Source of the DNA: Chrysophaeum taylorii
Lineage: Eukaryota; Sar; Pelagophyceae; Pelagomonadales; Pelagomonadaceae
Assembly (NCBI GenBank): GCA_029834535.1
Contig: JAQMWT010000555.1
Coordinates: 62,001-126,000 of the forward strand
DNA length: 64,000 nt
Direction: 5' to 3'
The notes under the pieces: model-generated
The model's input: only the letters and a program-made list of their open reading frames with translations
The model's database searches: none
What the model was told of the DNA's origin: nothing
Part shown: piece after piece, positions 11,451-23,286 of the stretch
Layout: each line of letters begins with the position of its first letter
How positions within the stretch are numbered: position 1 is the first letter of the stretch
Program-made: the position numbers and the translations under genes

Positions 11451-12731
11451 CCTATCTTTAGACGCGACAAAACGTATCTGGAACGACAAATCGCAGTTGT
11501 TGTGGTGGTAAACTCCTCGAGAATCTGCCAAGTATAATTAATTGTGCCCAAGACGTTCTGACACTCGGGCGTCCGCTTGAACGGTACACCTTCGTGACAC
11601 TCCACAATCTTGGAGTCCATCATATAACGGCGGCGGCGGCGGCAGTAATTGCTCATGAAAGGTCGAATCTTTGGTGTTAGTCCCTGGAATCGGCATATTC
11701 TGTAGTGCTTTCGAATAGGAATTCGAAATCAAACCCCGTAGAAAAATGGCACAAAAACTCGACATCATCCAGGAGGAGATGGATGTTCGACCACTGCTGT
11801 GCTAAATGGCAAAGAACTTGGATCAAAAAAGCAAAACGTCTGTGGAGATCGTTCCGAACATCGTAATATCGTTGATGAAATAAAATAAAATAAAATAAAA
11901 TAAAATAAATCACCCGTGGACGTCCATTCGCTGGCCAACTGCTCGCAAAGAGTACTCCATCGATCTTGAGTGCAGAAAATCGTCGGCCCCGAGAGTGCTA
12001 ATAACCGTTCTGAAATGCTGAAGCATCATTCTTTCAAATATTCGGCAAACTATCATTGACCAGCTGACCATTGAACTGACGGAGATCTACTTCGGCGAGT
12101 CTTCTCGATTCCGGCTCTCTCTTTGGGTAACACGAGCACCACAAGATAATTCCATCACAACACCACGCGGTAATCTATCTGCTCGCAATCCTATCGTATC
12201 GTCTTGATCAGCTTAGGACTAGTCTCCGCAAAAAATACCCATGCTCAGGTGCGGTTTATCAGGCATTGATCATCACTTTCTCGACGTCTTCAACTCGAGT
12301 TTCGTATCCTTCGCGTGCTCGAGAGGACGCCATCCACATCCCGCGGTGCGTCTTTCCCAGGAAAATCCAATCATATGACTCCAGGATGCCTTTTATTCAT
12401 CTCATATCCTCCGGCTCGGGGGTGTTTCGGACTCGCCGAAGTCACTTGAGGCTGGGAGTTGAGATACCGGCTGTTCTCAAATTTTTGAAGGGTTCAGGAT
12501 TCTGCAGGAAAGAATCTCCTTGCCCGTGGAGGTTGAGGCGCCAGAGACAGAGCCTATTCTGCCCATCGTCCACGCGTCTCGGCTCGTCCGTGGGTGGACG
12601 TCAGCGAAAAAAGCGGGAGCTGAAAGGATGCCGGGGCCGAGGAGATGATCAAGGCGCACGCGCCGCCGGCGGAGTTGCCGTTCGAGGAGCGCTCTTTGGA
12701 GGATCAACAAAGGCGAGCGCGGAGTGGGCGG

Positions 12732-12768
12732 CAAAAATCAAATCAAATCAAATCAAATCAAATCAAAT
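12732..12768 (+). repeat. (AAATC)n microsatellite
   Basis: About seven tandem pentamers. Confidence 0.9.
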
Positions 12769-13251
12769 CGTGGAAGATTGCAACAAGAAGCGCGAAATAT
12801 GGCGGCGGTCAGGAGATACGCCGAGGAGTCCGACTGACTGCCAACGACAGCTCTTGGAACTGCTACAACCCGAAAGAGACCATATCGTTATTTTTAAAAT
12901 GCGGGAGATGAAGCTTCCGGTCTACGAGGAGCGACCTCGTGAAAAGGCCTTGCGGCGGCAGCGCTCATCGAGGGCACCGTCCGCGCATTTCGCCGAGCTT
13001 GCGGTGCTGGAGCTTCTTCGCCATAAACCGAATCCGAACTAGAGACCGGCGTCCCGAAGGAGATCCACATCGCATCTCCTTCGACGAGACAAAGATCACC
13101 AACGCCACATCAGCGCGAGGGACGGACCATCCTAGGGCGATCGGCTGCAAGACCTCGATCACCTTGAACCTCATCGCCGGCAGCACCGTGTGTGTCCTTC
13201 TTTGCCTCTCGACACACCTTCCTCTCCTGTAGCCCTTCGACCTTCTTCCAC

Positions 13252-13287
13252 GATGAGATGAGATGAGATGAGATGAGATGAGATGAG
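13252..13287 (+). repeat. (GAGAT)n microsatellite
   Basis: About seven tandem pentamers. Confidence 0.9.
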
Positions 13288-13308
13288 ACTCCTGGTCGAG
13301 AGCGCTGA

Positions 13309-13544
13309 CTTTCCTTTCCGTCGTTTCGTAAACGCGCAGTCGACGACGACGACGACGACCCGGACGCCGACGCCCCCGTCACCGGTGGCGCTCGCCTGTC
13401 ATCTGCTGACCTCCAGGCCATTGCTGGCGACGCCAACTCGGCGAGGAAGCTCAATACTTCTTCTTACCTCGAGCAGGCTGTCAGCAACGTCAATTGCTCC
13501 TCGGTCAAGATGATCAAGCAGATGCTCGAGACCCACCATTTCTG
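13309..13544 (+). CDS. Coding-like fragment, possible exon, function unknown
   Basis: This frame is open from a stop at 13306-13308 to a stop at 13544 and has no useful ATG. It reads as an acidic linker (DDDDDDPDADAPVTGG), then a compact helical stretch (LSSADLQAIAGDANSARK, then YLEQAVSNVNCSSVKMIKQ) and ends ETHHF. The composition is protein-like. A pyrimidine-rich tract ending in GCAG just before the acidic part could be a splice acceptor. I do not recognise the family; it could be an exon or a transposon fragment. Confidence 0.3.
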
Positions 13545-14278
13545 ATCGTACACCACCACCATCCAGGTTTTACGCCGGAATGGTCACCATCGTTCGTCCC
13601 CTCGAAACATCAAGATAACAACTCGCCTGGCTCCCTGAAAGCCTCAAGTTTGCACCCGGTGATGAGAAGAGAGAACGCCCCGGCGCCGCCACCACCCAAG
13701 AAAAAGAAGAAGAAGAAATTCGACGATGTATTCACACTCAAACCCCCCAGACTGACAAGGACGTTGCCGGCTCCAGGCTTGGTCGCTCATCGGGTGCCGC
13801 TCGTTCAAGCTCTCAAGCCATAGCACTCAAACACCTCGTTGAAAAATAGTTTAAGTTGTTTGGGCGTCCAGGATGTCCATCCGGAAGCATAGCAGAGCTC
13901 CACAGAAGGTCCGATGTCCGGGGGTCCGTGGGGACCCGCGGGAGTCTCTCCGTGGAGACTATCCTTCAAAAACCGGAAGAAGAGGCCACTTGAAAGTGAT
14001 CAACTTCGGACCGGTCAAATCGGACGACCGCCGCTCGACCCCAGCTCTTTCAGGGCTTCAAGACGAGACCATGGGCCGTTGTTTCGACCCGTTAAAACGG
14101 GTCGGGTTGCTTCTCTTTTTTTGGCGCGCTGCGCAGCGCTGCGGAGGATTTTCCTCTTCAAAAACTTGAGATTAATTAACAGGGTACTCCCTCCTTATGA
14201 AGTTGTGACGTACCCGTCGCAGAAAAGGGTAAGAGCCCTAAGAAGCGGGAGTTACCGGCACACTGCGTGCTTGTCTTT

Positions 14279-14304
14279 AAAGGTCGACTGCTAAGGGGGG
14301 GTGC
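14279..14304 (-). repeat. Dispersed C-rich motif, copy 2
   Basis: The reverse complement of the motif at 6962 and 62053, lacking the dinucleotide TC after the C run. Confidence 0.6.
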
Positions 14305-15178
14305 ATGAAGGGTGTGTGTGGTTTTGTGCTTGTTCCCCAAATCAGCAGGGTTTGGGCTCAGGTAGGCGCGAGCCAGACGACCAGGCCCTCTTCGCAGGAA
14401 GACGACGCTTCGCGCTCAAAGTGTTCGCAACCTCGACCCGTCGGCCACTGCAACGGCGCCTGATATACCTTCGATCGTATCGTCTCGCCGAGGCCACTTT
14501 CTATGACTCGCGTATTTCTGGAAATGTGAACAGCCGACCTGGAATCTTCCGGAATATTCCATATTCATCCATTTCCATATGGAAGTTTCCGTTTCCATGG
14601 ATTTTTCCGGATTTTTCCTGGAGAGGAGGTTTTCGGCCACCTGGCGGACTGAGCCCAAATATTGGATACATAACGCTCAATAATAGAGGCACGTGTGGGT
14701 GGGTGTCCACTGAGGTGTCTGCGACCGCCACCAGTGCGGGAAGGTGCGGTGGTGTGAGCACGCAAGGCGCTCGGTAGTTTTAGGAAAGTCTTTAAAGGTC
14801 ATCATCAACTGTTGGAAGAGGGGGCGGGGGAGTGCGAACGTGAGCATATGCGAGGGGCTCGGTGGCTTGCTTGAGTGTTTTGTTTTAACTTTGATTGCAA
14901 CAACGCTAGCAGCGTTTTTCCAGTCGCAACGCTTTTTGAGGCTTTGAGTGCTGCTGCTGCGAACCTCGGACGTCGTCGTCGAAAAGGAAGGCTGTCTGTC
15001 GTCGATGCGGCTGTGCTGACGAGGAGTCTCGTCGACGTCGGCACCTACTCTAGGATAGGCGACCGGCGGGAAGAGGCAGCAGAGGCAGAGGGGAGTGTCT
15101 TCTTCTAGCAACCTTAGCCTTAATAACAGTCGGAGTTCGACTGTCGTCCACATAGTTTTCTTCGAGTTTGAGCCCCTG

Positions 15179-15214
15179 CTGACTGACTGACTGACTGACT
15201 GACTGACTGACTGA
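15179..15214 (+). repeat. (GACT)n microsatellite
   Basis: Nine tandem tetramers. Shorter runs of the same tetramer occur near 9678, 19490, 21150 and 49060, so this motif is over-represented in the window. Confidence 0.9.
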
Positions 15215-15869
15215 AAAGGCGCGTTGTTGTTTGTCCCACTGAATGTTGTAGTTGTAGACCCGGGCGGCCCGCGGCTTGAACTCGACCACCCTCCCGAACC
15301 ACCATCAACCACCAAAGATGGCTCTCAAAGGTCGTCGTCGAGGTGTCCAACAAGCAGCAAAGTAGAACGTAGAGCGGGATCTATATTCGTCCTCGCGGAG
15401 AGAGAAAAAAAGGAAGCCGGCTTGTCGACGACGAACGAGAGAAGCCTGTGGAGGAACTTCAAACTCATCGAAGTAGACCGTAGTACCGTCTTGCTCTTCG
15501 TCTCTCCCGTCATCGTCGTCTTCCAAATCAAAATCTTCGTCGTCCTTGCGGCCGCCATTAATGCCGGCATCGTGGCTCTCACCCGGCACATTATTATTAG
15601 TCCCTCCCCGATGTTCATGCGCGTTGAAACTCTCGATGGGTCCTTCCTTCGGGGCCTTGAGCGTCAGCTTTGTCTCGACGTTCGCCGCGACCGTCAAATA
15701 ACTTGGACGGGGTCGTCCGTCCGTCCATGTAAAGGTTCCATTGGCGTCCAGCACTGACTCTTCTTCGCTAAAGAACGCCAGCACTTTCAACAACAACCCT
15801 TTGTCGCTACTGAAAGGTTGACTGACCCCTGTAAGGAGGAGGTTCACTCAGCGCCTTGTGAACGAACGA

Positions 15870-15871
15870 CA

Positions 15872-15911
<40 letters not shown>

Positions 15912-15931
15912 ATCGACATCGACATCGACAC
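15870..15931 (+). repeat. (GACACC)n / (GACATC)n hexamer run
   Basis: Tandem hexamers that change from GACACC to GACATC towards the right end. Confidence 0.85.
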
Positions 15932-16098
15932 CGCGGGGGGGACCTCCCCTCCCCTCCCGCCCATCCCACTCGAGCGTGTGGCCCATGACACCAACACGAA
16001 CGTGCACGCCGGCGCTCTCAATAAGCGGTCTGTCTCACAGTGGGAGAGCGTGGAGGAGGCCTTGCGCGCGCGTACTGCACACTGAATATTATTCACAG

Positions 16099-16800
16099 CA
16101 GTTGTTGGGAATTCACTTCAGCAAGGGAACGCGAACCACTTCACCACGGTCGCAATTCTAGTGAGGTGATCTCGTCACCCCACGTGGCTAAAGTGAACCT
16201 TGGTGAAGTGAACGCCACTTTTTTTTTTCTAGCCTGGGCCGCGCCCCGTCAGTTTCTTCCGTGCCCCCCCGCCGCCTATTGCCTCTAGGTCCTCTTAGTT
16301 TCATTCGCGTTTCCGGGCGAAGGAGGAGTGACAGTGGATGGTGTTCTGTATTTCTCGTCTTAGGCGACGTCAACGACCTCGGTATCTTCGTCTTGTTTTT
16401 CATGTGCAGTAGGGCAACTTTGTCTCGTTTCGTTTCCGCCGAGCAACACGTTTCTCTGGTTTATCATATCCAGAGATTCGCTGGGCGTGTTCGACGTCAC
16501 AACATCGACATCGGCTTTTTCTCGTGAACTTCCTCCTTCTGTTAACACCGCGTTTAAATTCCTGCTCATCATCAACATTATCCTCCACATCCAGTAGCGC
16601 GGCTCGACTTCGCTGATCAGCACACGGTGTCAGGGTCAGGCCGTCATCCAAAGTGAATAATGAATATGAAGTGAACAATGGACTTCGGACACAAGATTTC
16701 TTTTGGTGAAGTGAAATGAAATGAAGTGAAGTGAAGTGAAGTGAACAACAACAACAACAACCTAGTGTGAAGTGAGCCCAGTGAATTATTCCCAACACTG
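16099..16800 (-). mobile_element. hAT-like transposon, internally deleted (MITE-like) copy
   Basis: The right end, read inward on the minus strand, is CAGTGTTGGGAATAATTCAC; the left end is CAGTTGTTGGGAATTCACTT. CAGTGTTGGG-type inverted ends are characteristic of hAT elements. AATATTAT occurs at 16085-16092 and again at 16801-16808, which would suit an 8-bp target duplication with six extra bases at the left junction. Read from the right end inward, the sequence follows the left part of the element at 20766-23879 (TGGAGGATAATGTTGATGATGAG shared in part). Its left half matches the right part of that element inverted, including AGACGAAGATACCGAGG. About 2.3 kb of the larger element is missing, so this copy cannot encode a transposase. 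Confidence 0.7.
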
Positions 16801-16980
16801 AATATTATTATTCATATGATTTTTTGACGCACGCACTTTTCCGGCTTCTGAGAGGCCCTTTTGGAAATAGCTCGAAATGTCTCTGTAAAAAATTCCATTT
16901 CCCCAGAATGAAGTGGGTTTCTCCATTTTCTTTGAAAACCGCGCGAGTCATACCGAACGAAGTAAAAGTTCCCCCCCCTT

Positions 16981-17016
<36 letters not shown>
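16981..17016 (+). repeat. (CAGG)n microsatellite
   Basis: Nine tandem tetramers, about 145 bp upstream of the DUS1 start. Confidence 0.9.
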
Positions 17017-17161
17017 CCTTGGCCTTGGCCAAAAGAGCCAGGCGGCGCCTCCTCCTCCCCTCGTGTCGGTGGGTTTTTTTTTTTTTTGAGAACACGTTAT
17101 CCTAGCCCTAACCCCCGAACCCCTTAATAATCCTAGCCCTTATACACCACCCTAAACCCTC

Positions 17162-18304
17162 ATGTGCAACACCGACGACAGGTGGGAGCGATGGGAAAGG
17201 GAGCTCGGTTCGCCAAAGTTTGTGTGCGCGCCGATGGTCGACCAGAGCGATTTTGCGTTTCGCGAACTCGTGCGGTCGCGGGGGGTGGATTTGTGTTATT
17301 CGCCCATGCTTCTCGCGGAGCAGATGGAGTCGGCGGCGTATCGGGACCGGTACCTCCCAAAAGACCGGTGCGTCGTGCAGCTGGGGGGCAGGAAGGAGGC
17401 CGTCCTCCGCGCGGCGCGGTTTATTTCGCAGCAGCAGCAGCCGATCGATTTGAATCTCGGGTGTCCGCAGCGGTGTGCGAGGCGCAAAGGATTCGGAGCG
17501 TATCTTTCTGACGACGAAGCGATAGATATCGTGAAACGACTAAAATGTTCGGCGAAGATACGGAAAAGATCCGACACCGTCGAATTTGCGAAACGCCTCG
17601 CCGCCGCCGGGGCGTCGTTTATCGCGGTCCACGGTAGGACCGTCGATCAGAAAGCGCGCGGACCAGCCGATTGGGATGTCGTGAGAGAAGTGGTTCTGGC
17701 TCTGCCGGAGGTTCCCATAATCCTGAACGGCAACGTCAGGTCCAGAGAAGACGCGATAGCGGGGCTCCGGTACACGGGGGCGGCGGCCGTCATGTCTGCG
17801 GAGCCCTTGTTGGCGATGCCGTCGCTTTTTCGCGGGCCAGAGCTCGCGCGAGACGCGGCTCGAGCGTATCTAACCCTCGCCGCCGCGCACGACACCCCCC
17901 TTCCCTGGGTCCGCGAGCATATTTCGGCGATACTCCACGAGGACGTCGTCGATTTCAGGGACGTGGACGGGGCGGATTTTTTTTGTTATCCTCCCGTCCG
18001 CCGCGACCTTTTGTCTACGGAAGATCGAGAAAAAGCTGAAAAACGCCGCGCCGAGAGACACAAATTCAAAGCTATGATCGCTGGCCTGCGGATCCCGGTT
18101 CCCCGCCACGGAAGAAGCGGCGGCTGTCCGCGGTGCGCCAATCCGTCGAAGAAGACGTGTCCGGTTAGAGCGTGCGCCCGGTGTTGTGCCGTACTCAGAA
18201 ACGCTGACGCAGACTGCGGCAACCACGACTCCAAAAAGAGAAAGAGGTTGGACAACCTCTCCGGGTGTACGGCAGAGAGCGGTGGTGGTCTTGGGTCTAC
18301 CTAA
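17162..18304 (+). CDS. DUS1: tRNA-dihydrouridine synthase, DUS1 type
   Basis: An intact, intronless 380-codon frame. The enzyme uses FMN and NAD(P)H to reduce uridine to dihydrouridine in the tRNA D-loop; DUS1 members act at positions 16/17. Visible motifs: APMVDQSDFAFR (residues 23-34, FMN pocket), VVQLGG (71-76), DLNLGCPQ with the catalytic-type Cys at 101, SAKIR with Lys 132, AVHGRT with His 157, NGNV, and GAAAVMSAEPLLAMPSLF near 220 (phosphate-binding region). QLGG and the LNLGCPQ plus SAEP pattern favour DUS1 over DUS2-4. The C-terminal third is basic and has a Cys cluster (CPRCANPSKKTCPVRACARC), possibly a zinc-binding tRNA contact. The first ATG sits close before the conserved core, so little is missing. 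Upstream 17100-17160 is C/A-rich with CCCTAA-like words and no obvious TATA box. A likely active housekeeping gene. Confidence 0.92.
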   Translation: MCNTDDRWERWERELGSPKFVCAPMVDQSDFAFRELVRSRGVDLCYSPMLLAEQMESAAYRDRYLPKDRCVVQLGGRKEAVLRAARFISQQQQPIDLNLGCPQRCARRKGFGAYLSDDEAIDIVKRLKCSAKIRKRSDTVEFAKRLAAAGASFIAVHGRTVDQKARGPADWDVVREVVLALPEVPIILNGNVRSREDAIAGLRYTGAAAVMSAEPLLAMPSLFRGPELARDAARAYLTLAAAHDTPLPWVREHISAILHEDVVDFRDVDGADFFCYPPVRRDLLSTEDREKAEKRRAERHKFKAMIAGLRIPVPRHGRSGGCPRCANPSKKTCPVRACARCCAVLRNADADCGNHDSKKRKRLDNLSGCTAESGGGLGST

Positions 18305-18936
18305 CCGGATCTCTCCCGGGCATGGGCGGACCGCCACTGCGGTCTTGTGCGTGCCAAGGGGATGTTGCATTTCCGCCGGAGCGCCTTTGGCGACCGTCCT
18401 CGAGCCACTCGGAACAGGAGTGAGGCACCACCACGACTCCGCATCGTCGTGAAGGAGGATGGTTAGGACGAGCGAGACGTAGACGAGACGCGCTTGGCGC
18501 GAGCAGAGACGGACTTCTTCGATGCAGTCCCGCGAGGCACCGAAGGCCCCGAGAAAAACGACTTTTCCAAATTCTCGAGTCGCGGTAGAGGACGGAGGTA
18601 CTTGAGAACTTGACCGGTATGAAGCGGCCGCGCCCGAGTCCGTGTCGTCGAAGGACCGAATTTTTGTCGGGTGTGTGCCGGGCGAGCGACGAACAACGTC
18701 TCCTTTTTGGACGCGAAGCCCAGCAGGCCGAGCGGGACGTAGGCCTCCTCGGGATTCTCCCCAAAAAGAAAGGGGGACCTCTCCCTGCCGCCGGGCATCT
18801 ACCGCGGGATAGGTGACTCGCGCAGAAGATAGTTTCGAACATACATCGCTCGTGCGCGAGTCGTCTGCGAGGCCTTCGATCACGAGTCCCAACCTGGATT
18901 TCGACCCGAGCGCGGTAGACGCCACCTTCTCGAGCT
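18305..18936. other. Non-coding between DUS1 and a LINE fragment
   Basis: A 351-codon minus frame (17870-18925) overlaps the 3' part of DUS1 antisense and carries no family motif, so it is not called. No other signal seen. Confidence 0.5.
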
Positions 18937-19420
18937 GTGAAGAAACGGCGCGTCAGGATACTGTTCATCGATTTCGTTAAGGCGTTCGACCACGTCCAGC
19001 TTCTCTTGGGGAAGGTGCTCATCAAGTTCCTGCCGCCGAAGCGAAGAAGTCATAAAGGTCCGAATCCACTTCTCGGTCCGTCGTCGCCTCGGTTGACTCG
19101 ATCATCGGCGTCAAGCAGGCCGACATCCTGTTCGTGCTGTTCATGGCGGCATTGACGACGTCGTTTCGACGTCCTTTCGACGACGCCATGGCCGCGCCCC
19201 CCCCCCCGCGTGTCTACCGTACGCGGGAGGACTTTTTATTGGTCCGCTCGCCGCGCGACGAGGTTTTTCCCTTTGATGAATTAATAATCGCCGTACGCCG
19301 ACGACGTCACCTTTCTCTTCTGGGACCGCCTCATCGAACCGTTGGTCGAACGAACACTGCGACGTCTGGGGCATCGAGGTGCGGTCTTAGGTGTGTTCCG
19401 CACGTCACGTGTTACTCCTC
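18937..19420 (+). pseudogene. Non-LTR retrotransposon (LINE) reverse-transcriptase fragment
   Basis: The frame at 18949-18996 reads RILFIDFVKAFDHV, the classic RT palm motif with the first catalytic Asp. At about 19110-19160 another frame gives IIGVKQADILFVLFM, the IxQGDxLSP-type block before the catalytic box. At 19291-19326 the first frame reads YADDVTFLFW, the catalytic YADD box. Stops and frame changes separate the three, so this is an eroded fragment of a LINE. The endonuclease and 3' end are not seen here. Its motif C resembles the LINE copies at 42.9 and 53.6 kb. Confidence 0.75.
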
Positions 19421-19647
19421 CTACACGACGAGTCAGGAGTTAGTTCCTAACTTCCCCAGGGACCAGCGAGGTCCCGTAGAAGCTTTCACACTGACTGACT
19501 GACTGACAACGAGGAACAGATCTATTTAAGCACCAGACTCTGGGCCCTACGGCACGCGAGGGTGAAAACTTTTTTTCCTAGTAGGAAGCGCGGGACGAAG
19601 GATCTCGTGTGTTGTCTAGATAAGGATGAGGGCAAGCCGTGGTATCA

Positions 19648-19650
<3 letters not shown>

Positions 19651-19698
<48 letters not shown>
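19651..19698 (+). repeat. (GA)n microsatellite
   Basis: About 24 tandem dinucleotides. Confidence 0.95.
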
Positions 19699-19701
<3 letters not shown>

Positions 19702-20765
19702 GGCGCGAAGATCTCCAGAGAGCCGTCTACGATATGAGCCACGGGGCGCGCTAGACCATGATGATGAGCGGGAGGACAAGGGTGAGATCGCGTTCTCGAC
19801 GGACGGACGGAAGTCGGCAGATTTCACTTCACCCCGGTGTCTCGAATGCAGGGCAATCTCTTGAGAAATGTGGTAAGACATGAGCACATTTGAACAGTAT
19901 TGTCGATGCGTATATAGGATTCGATCCAATATTTTTTTGCGGAATGATGAAGGCACTCAATTGTAACTCGATCTTCAACAAAATGAAGCTTAATCATTAA
20001 CTCGGAGAGATGGGTGTTGAGCGACTTGCACCAACTCAATGTCGTCGGGGACAGACAGACACTGTGCGTGAGATTTTGCAACGCAAGAGTGAGTCGAATT
20101 TCACAGACTATATAAACAGAAGAACGTTTGCGTTAGAAGTAGTAGGAGGTGCTCTAGAGCATTGAGAGAGATTGGTAACACCCTTTTCAAAATCAGAACG
20201 TAAGAGGGAATTAATTAATTAATTATCGGAAGTTTGGCTTTGTCGTCTGTTGATTGACTAACACATGAAGTGTGAGCGAGTCGTTACCAGAACCTCAAAG
20301 TCCTGGTGGGACAAAGGAAAACAGGTGTGGTCTGTGGAGGTGAGTTAGCAAGCGAATAGTTTTTTAACGACGTTTCGGTCCAAGCTGTAAAAGTTGAGGA
20401 TACTTCGAAGATCTTTGCACGAGCAGAGGACTGAATGTCCTCGAAGTCGGATTTTGGTTTGGTTTCGTCTGAAATTGAGTTATGAGCGACAAGGTAGTAG
20501 TTATGACGCTTCTATAATTGTTAATTGCCGCTTAGAAACGTTTCCAAATGCAGTCTGGTTGGTTACCCGTTCAGAGGAAGGAATCAGTGGTGACTGCAGT
20601 AGGGAGAACTATATCCGCAGGCAGGCTATGCTGACCAGATATATCCTGTAGGAGAGCATGGAGATCAGAAGGAAGAAAGCGGAGCATCGTGGCCCGAAGA
20701 AGACCAGCAGGAGACGAGTCACGAGGGAAAGACGTCGTAGTAGCATGGCGAGCCTTGAAAACTAC
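19699..20765. other. Non-coding flank of the hAT-like element
   Basis: AT-richer, with a TTAATTAATTAATTA run near 20211 and no coding signal. Confidence 0.5.
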
Positions 20766-22199
20766 CAGCGTTGGGAATTCACCGGGCTCACTTCACTAGG
20801 TTCGCTGAATTTTTTGGTTCACTTCACACCGAAATTTCTCTTCCGAAGTCCAATGTTCGCTTCACGTTCATTCACTTTGGCTGACGGCCAAGTCTGATGA
20901 GCCAAGTCGAGCCGCGCTACCTGGAGGTGGAGGATAATGTTGATGATGAGGAGGAATTCAAACGCGGTGTTAACAGAAGGAGGAACTTCACAAGAATGAG
21001 CCGAACGTCGATGTTGTTGTGACGTGGATAACACGCCCGGCAACGAAAAAAGTGGACGATCAACAACCAGGTTTTTCTTTTCCAAGGTGTGGTGGTGGGA
21101 CATTTCGTGCGTCGAATGAAGGAAAATCATCCTGACCACCCACCGCGTTGACTGACTGACCAGTGGGAAGGCGACGGCGGATGTGTGCATCCGGTGCTGG
21201 GAGCGCCTCAAGGTGGTGAAGAGAGACTTCAAGAAAGGAACGTGGCAGACAGACGACCAAGCCCTCTTGGGGCCGCCCCACTTCAAGGCTGCGCATCCGG
21301 AGGAGGAGGATTCGACGAGCTGGGACGTGTTGACAGCTCACCAAGAAACAGAAGACAGACCAAGAAAAGGAGGGCGTTTTTTATGACGGCCAATATTGTG
21401 GCAGCCTCGAAGGGTAAATCGGATATTACGAGATAATTCATGGCCATGCCCTGCCAAGCAAAGGACTCTTCCCTGATGATGGCGTTCTCGGCTCGGCACT
21501 ACGTGTGCACGTCGCAGCGGATTTTTTTCCAAGCGCACCTTTGACTTACGACGAAGATCATCGCAACCTAATTGAGGCGTAGTATTACCGCGGCGGTAGC
21601 AAAGGGAAAGGCAGGCGCCCTCGTTCATGACTCGAAAGGCGCTGTTTGAATGGGTGGACGCTGAATATTTTTGCTTTGTTGTTCGAATCTTGAAGCACGT
21701 CGTTACGGAATGTTATGAAGCGGCGGCATTCGGCACTCCATTCGCCCAGGGGGGTGCTGCATGACGGCGGCGGGACACTCAAGGATAAGAAGTTCAAGCG
21801 ACAGGCCATTGGCCTATCCTTCATCTGGCCCGATTGGAGTGGCGTTGAGACGGTGTGCGTAGGGCCTCGTTCCAGCTGACGACGGAACCGATTCCGGCAC
21901 GGCTTCTCTGCTCCGTTCTGTGGTCGCGGAGCGTGAGGGAATCGATATCGATTTGGTGGCCGCAACCATTGTTCAAGAGACCGGGCTCCCAAATTGGCGT
22001 CGCCGAAGATTTTTTTTTTTTGAGGTCGAAGCGTGTGACATGTGCATGATATCTCAAAAATCTCGGCAGCGGCATGCGGCGACTTGACACGATCCAGAGG
22101 CAAGCAGGTGATTAATCCATTCCCAGTAGGCCAGGAGCTGCTGAACAGTGCCCACGATGGAGCCAAGTACTTTTCTTCTTACGGCACACACGCTTGAAG

Positions 22200-22860
22200 G
22201 ATGTGCGTGCGCTTTTGCCATTACAGCCGGGGATATAAATCGCCGAAGCTCAAGCTCGACCTCAATAAGACGAGGTTCCTGGCCCGATGCCAACTTATTC
22301 GTTCCTTGCTGCGTATGCACCACGTGCTCAAACTGTATACGGCGACCAACATTGGACTACCCTGGACAATCAATCAGTGATGAGCAATGGGTGGCGTTGG
22401 CTGAATTCGAGGCGATTTATTGCTATAATGGATGAGGCCGTTGTTTTCGTGCAACGTGAACACTTATACCTCGGGGCGTGCGCCGCATTGATCGAGCACA
22501 ACATGATCGAGTCTCTGCGAGCTGGGACGCTAGAAGTCATTAATCTCCCGAACATAACTGCGAAATCCATGCCACGTAAGACTGTCGATGTTGACGACCT
22601 CGGCGAGACCGGCAAAATCTGTCTTGAACGGGCTATTATTCTCGAATGTGAGCGTCGTTTTTGTTGCGGGAATAATGAAAACAACTACGTGCGTCACTTC
22701 GACTACGAATTCAACGATGGCGAGCTGATTGCCTTCCTTCTTGACTTTCGGACTATTAACTGCCGACACCTGTCGTCCTCCAATCAGAGAGCTCGGGCCA
22801 GGAAGTTGCTTGCTCAAGGAAGAATATATGAATTACGCACGGACTGCATTCCACCACCAC
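22200..22860 (+). pseudogene. hAT-like transposase, central fragment
   Basis: Overlapping plus-strand frames give pieces in the order expected for a hAT transposase: RFLARCQLIRSLLRMHHVLK near 22270, SDEQWVALAEFEAI near 22377 (the 'sdeeW..L.e...iL' stretch after the RW block), then YLGACAALIEHN near 22467, VDDLGETGKICLERA and LECERRFC near 22590-22670. The frame switches between 22360 and 22470. Known hAT transposases place such a block between the DDE residues and the C-terminal dimerisation region. My assignment rests on pattern and on the CAGYGTTGGG ends rather than on a search. Not functional as read. Confidence 0.5.
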
Positions 22861-22989
22861 GAAAAGGCAAAGATTTCCTCCGAGTCTGCGCCGCCCTCCG
22901 AGCCTGCGCCTGCCCGCAGTCTCTTGGCGGCACTCGACGCACCCGACGACGCTTGGGACGACGACATTAGTGGCGACGTGCCTTCTTTT

Positions 22990-23286
22990 GCTATGCCTGA
23001 GAACCAGATGCCCGATTTTTTCAATGTGGAGGAGTTTGAACAGGTCTTCGCTCTATGGATCATCAGGCTGTCGAGATCGCTCAACTGGAAAGAGCATTAT
23101 CCCGAGCTTGAGAAGAAGGATGAAGTCTCAGCTTCACAGATCTGGCTGCTGTGCTCGACGTTGGAAAGCTGTGTCGACCGCTCGCCAAGGAGCAGTATGG
23201 GTTCCTTCCTTCCGGACGTGGCGAGAGCCTCCTCTAAGGGATCTTTCAATTGGTACTCATGGCGCGCAGCAGAGCTACTACTTTAA
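22990..23286 (+). pseudogene. Possible hAT C-terminal (dimerisation) fragment
   Basis: The frame 22729-23286 contains FFNVEEFEQVFALW and then LNWKEHYPELEK, reminiscent of the W-W-K-x-H...YP-x-L segment that precedes the ASSxxSERxFS block in hAT transposases. The ASSxxSER block itself is not found after it in any frame, so the end is lost or the match is coincidental. Confidence 0.35.

Larger units (their letters stand above)
11451..13308. other. Non-coding, repeat-containing region
   Basis: No recognised gene. Holds an AAAAT-type pentamer run at about 11878-11910, an AAATC pentamer run at about 12732-12768 and a GAGAT pentamer run at about 13252-13287. A 258-codon plus frame at 12266-13042 crosses the AAATC run and shows no family motif; I do not treat it as a gene. 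Confidence 0.45.
13545..16084. other. Non-coding region with microsatellites
   Basis: No recognised gene. Contains a (GACT)n run near 15179-15214, the C-rich motif copy 2 at 14279-14304, and a (GACACC/GACATC)n run near 15870-15931. The overlapping frames at 14.7-15.8 kb on both strands show only low-complexity protein. Confidence 0.45.

Noticed and set aside
17100-17160. CCCTAA-like words upstream of DUS1, resembling telomere repeats
   Set aside because: Only scattered, imperfect words and no tandem array; ordinary C/A-rich upstream sequence is enough.
17870-18925. 351-codon minus-strand frame
   Set aside because: Largely antisense to the conserved DUS1 gene, with no recognisable domain.
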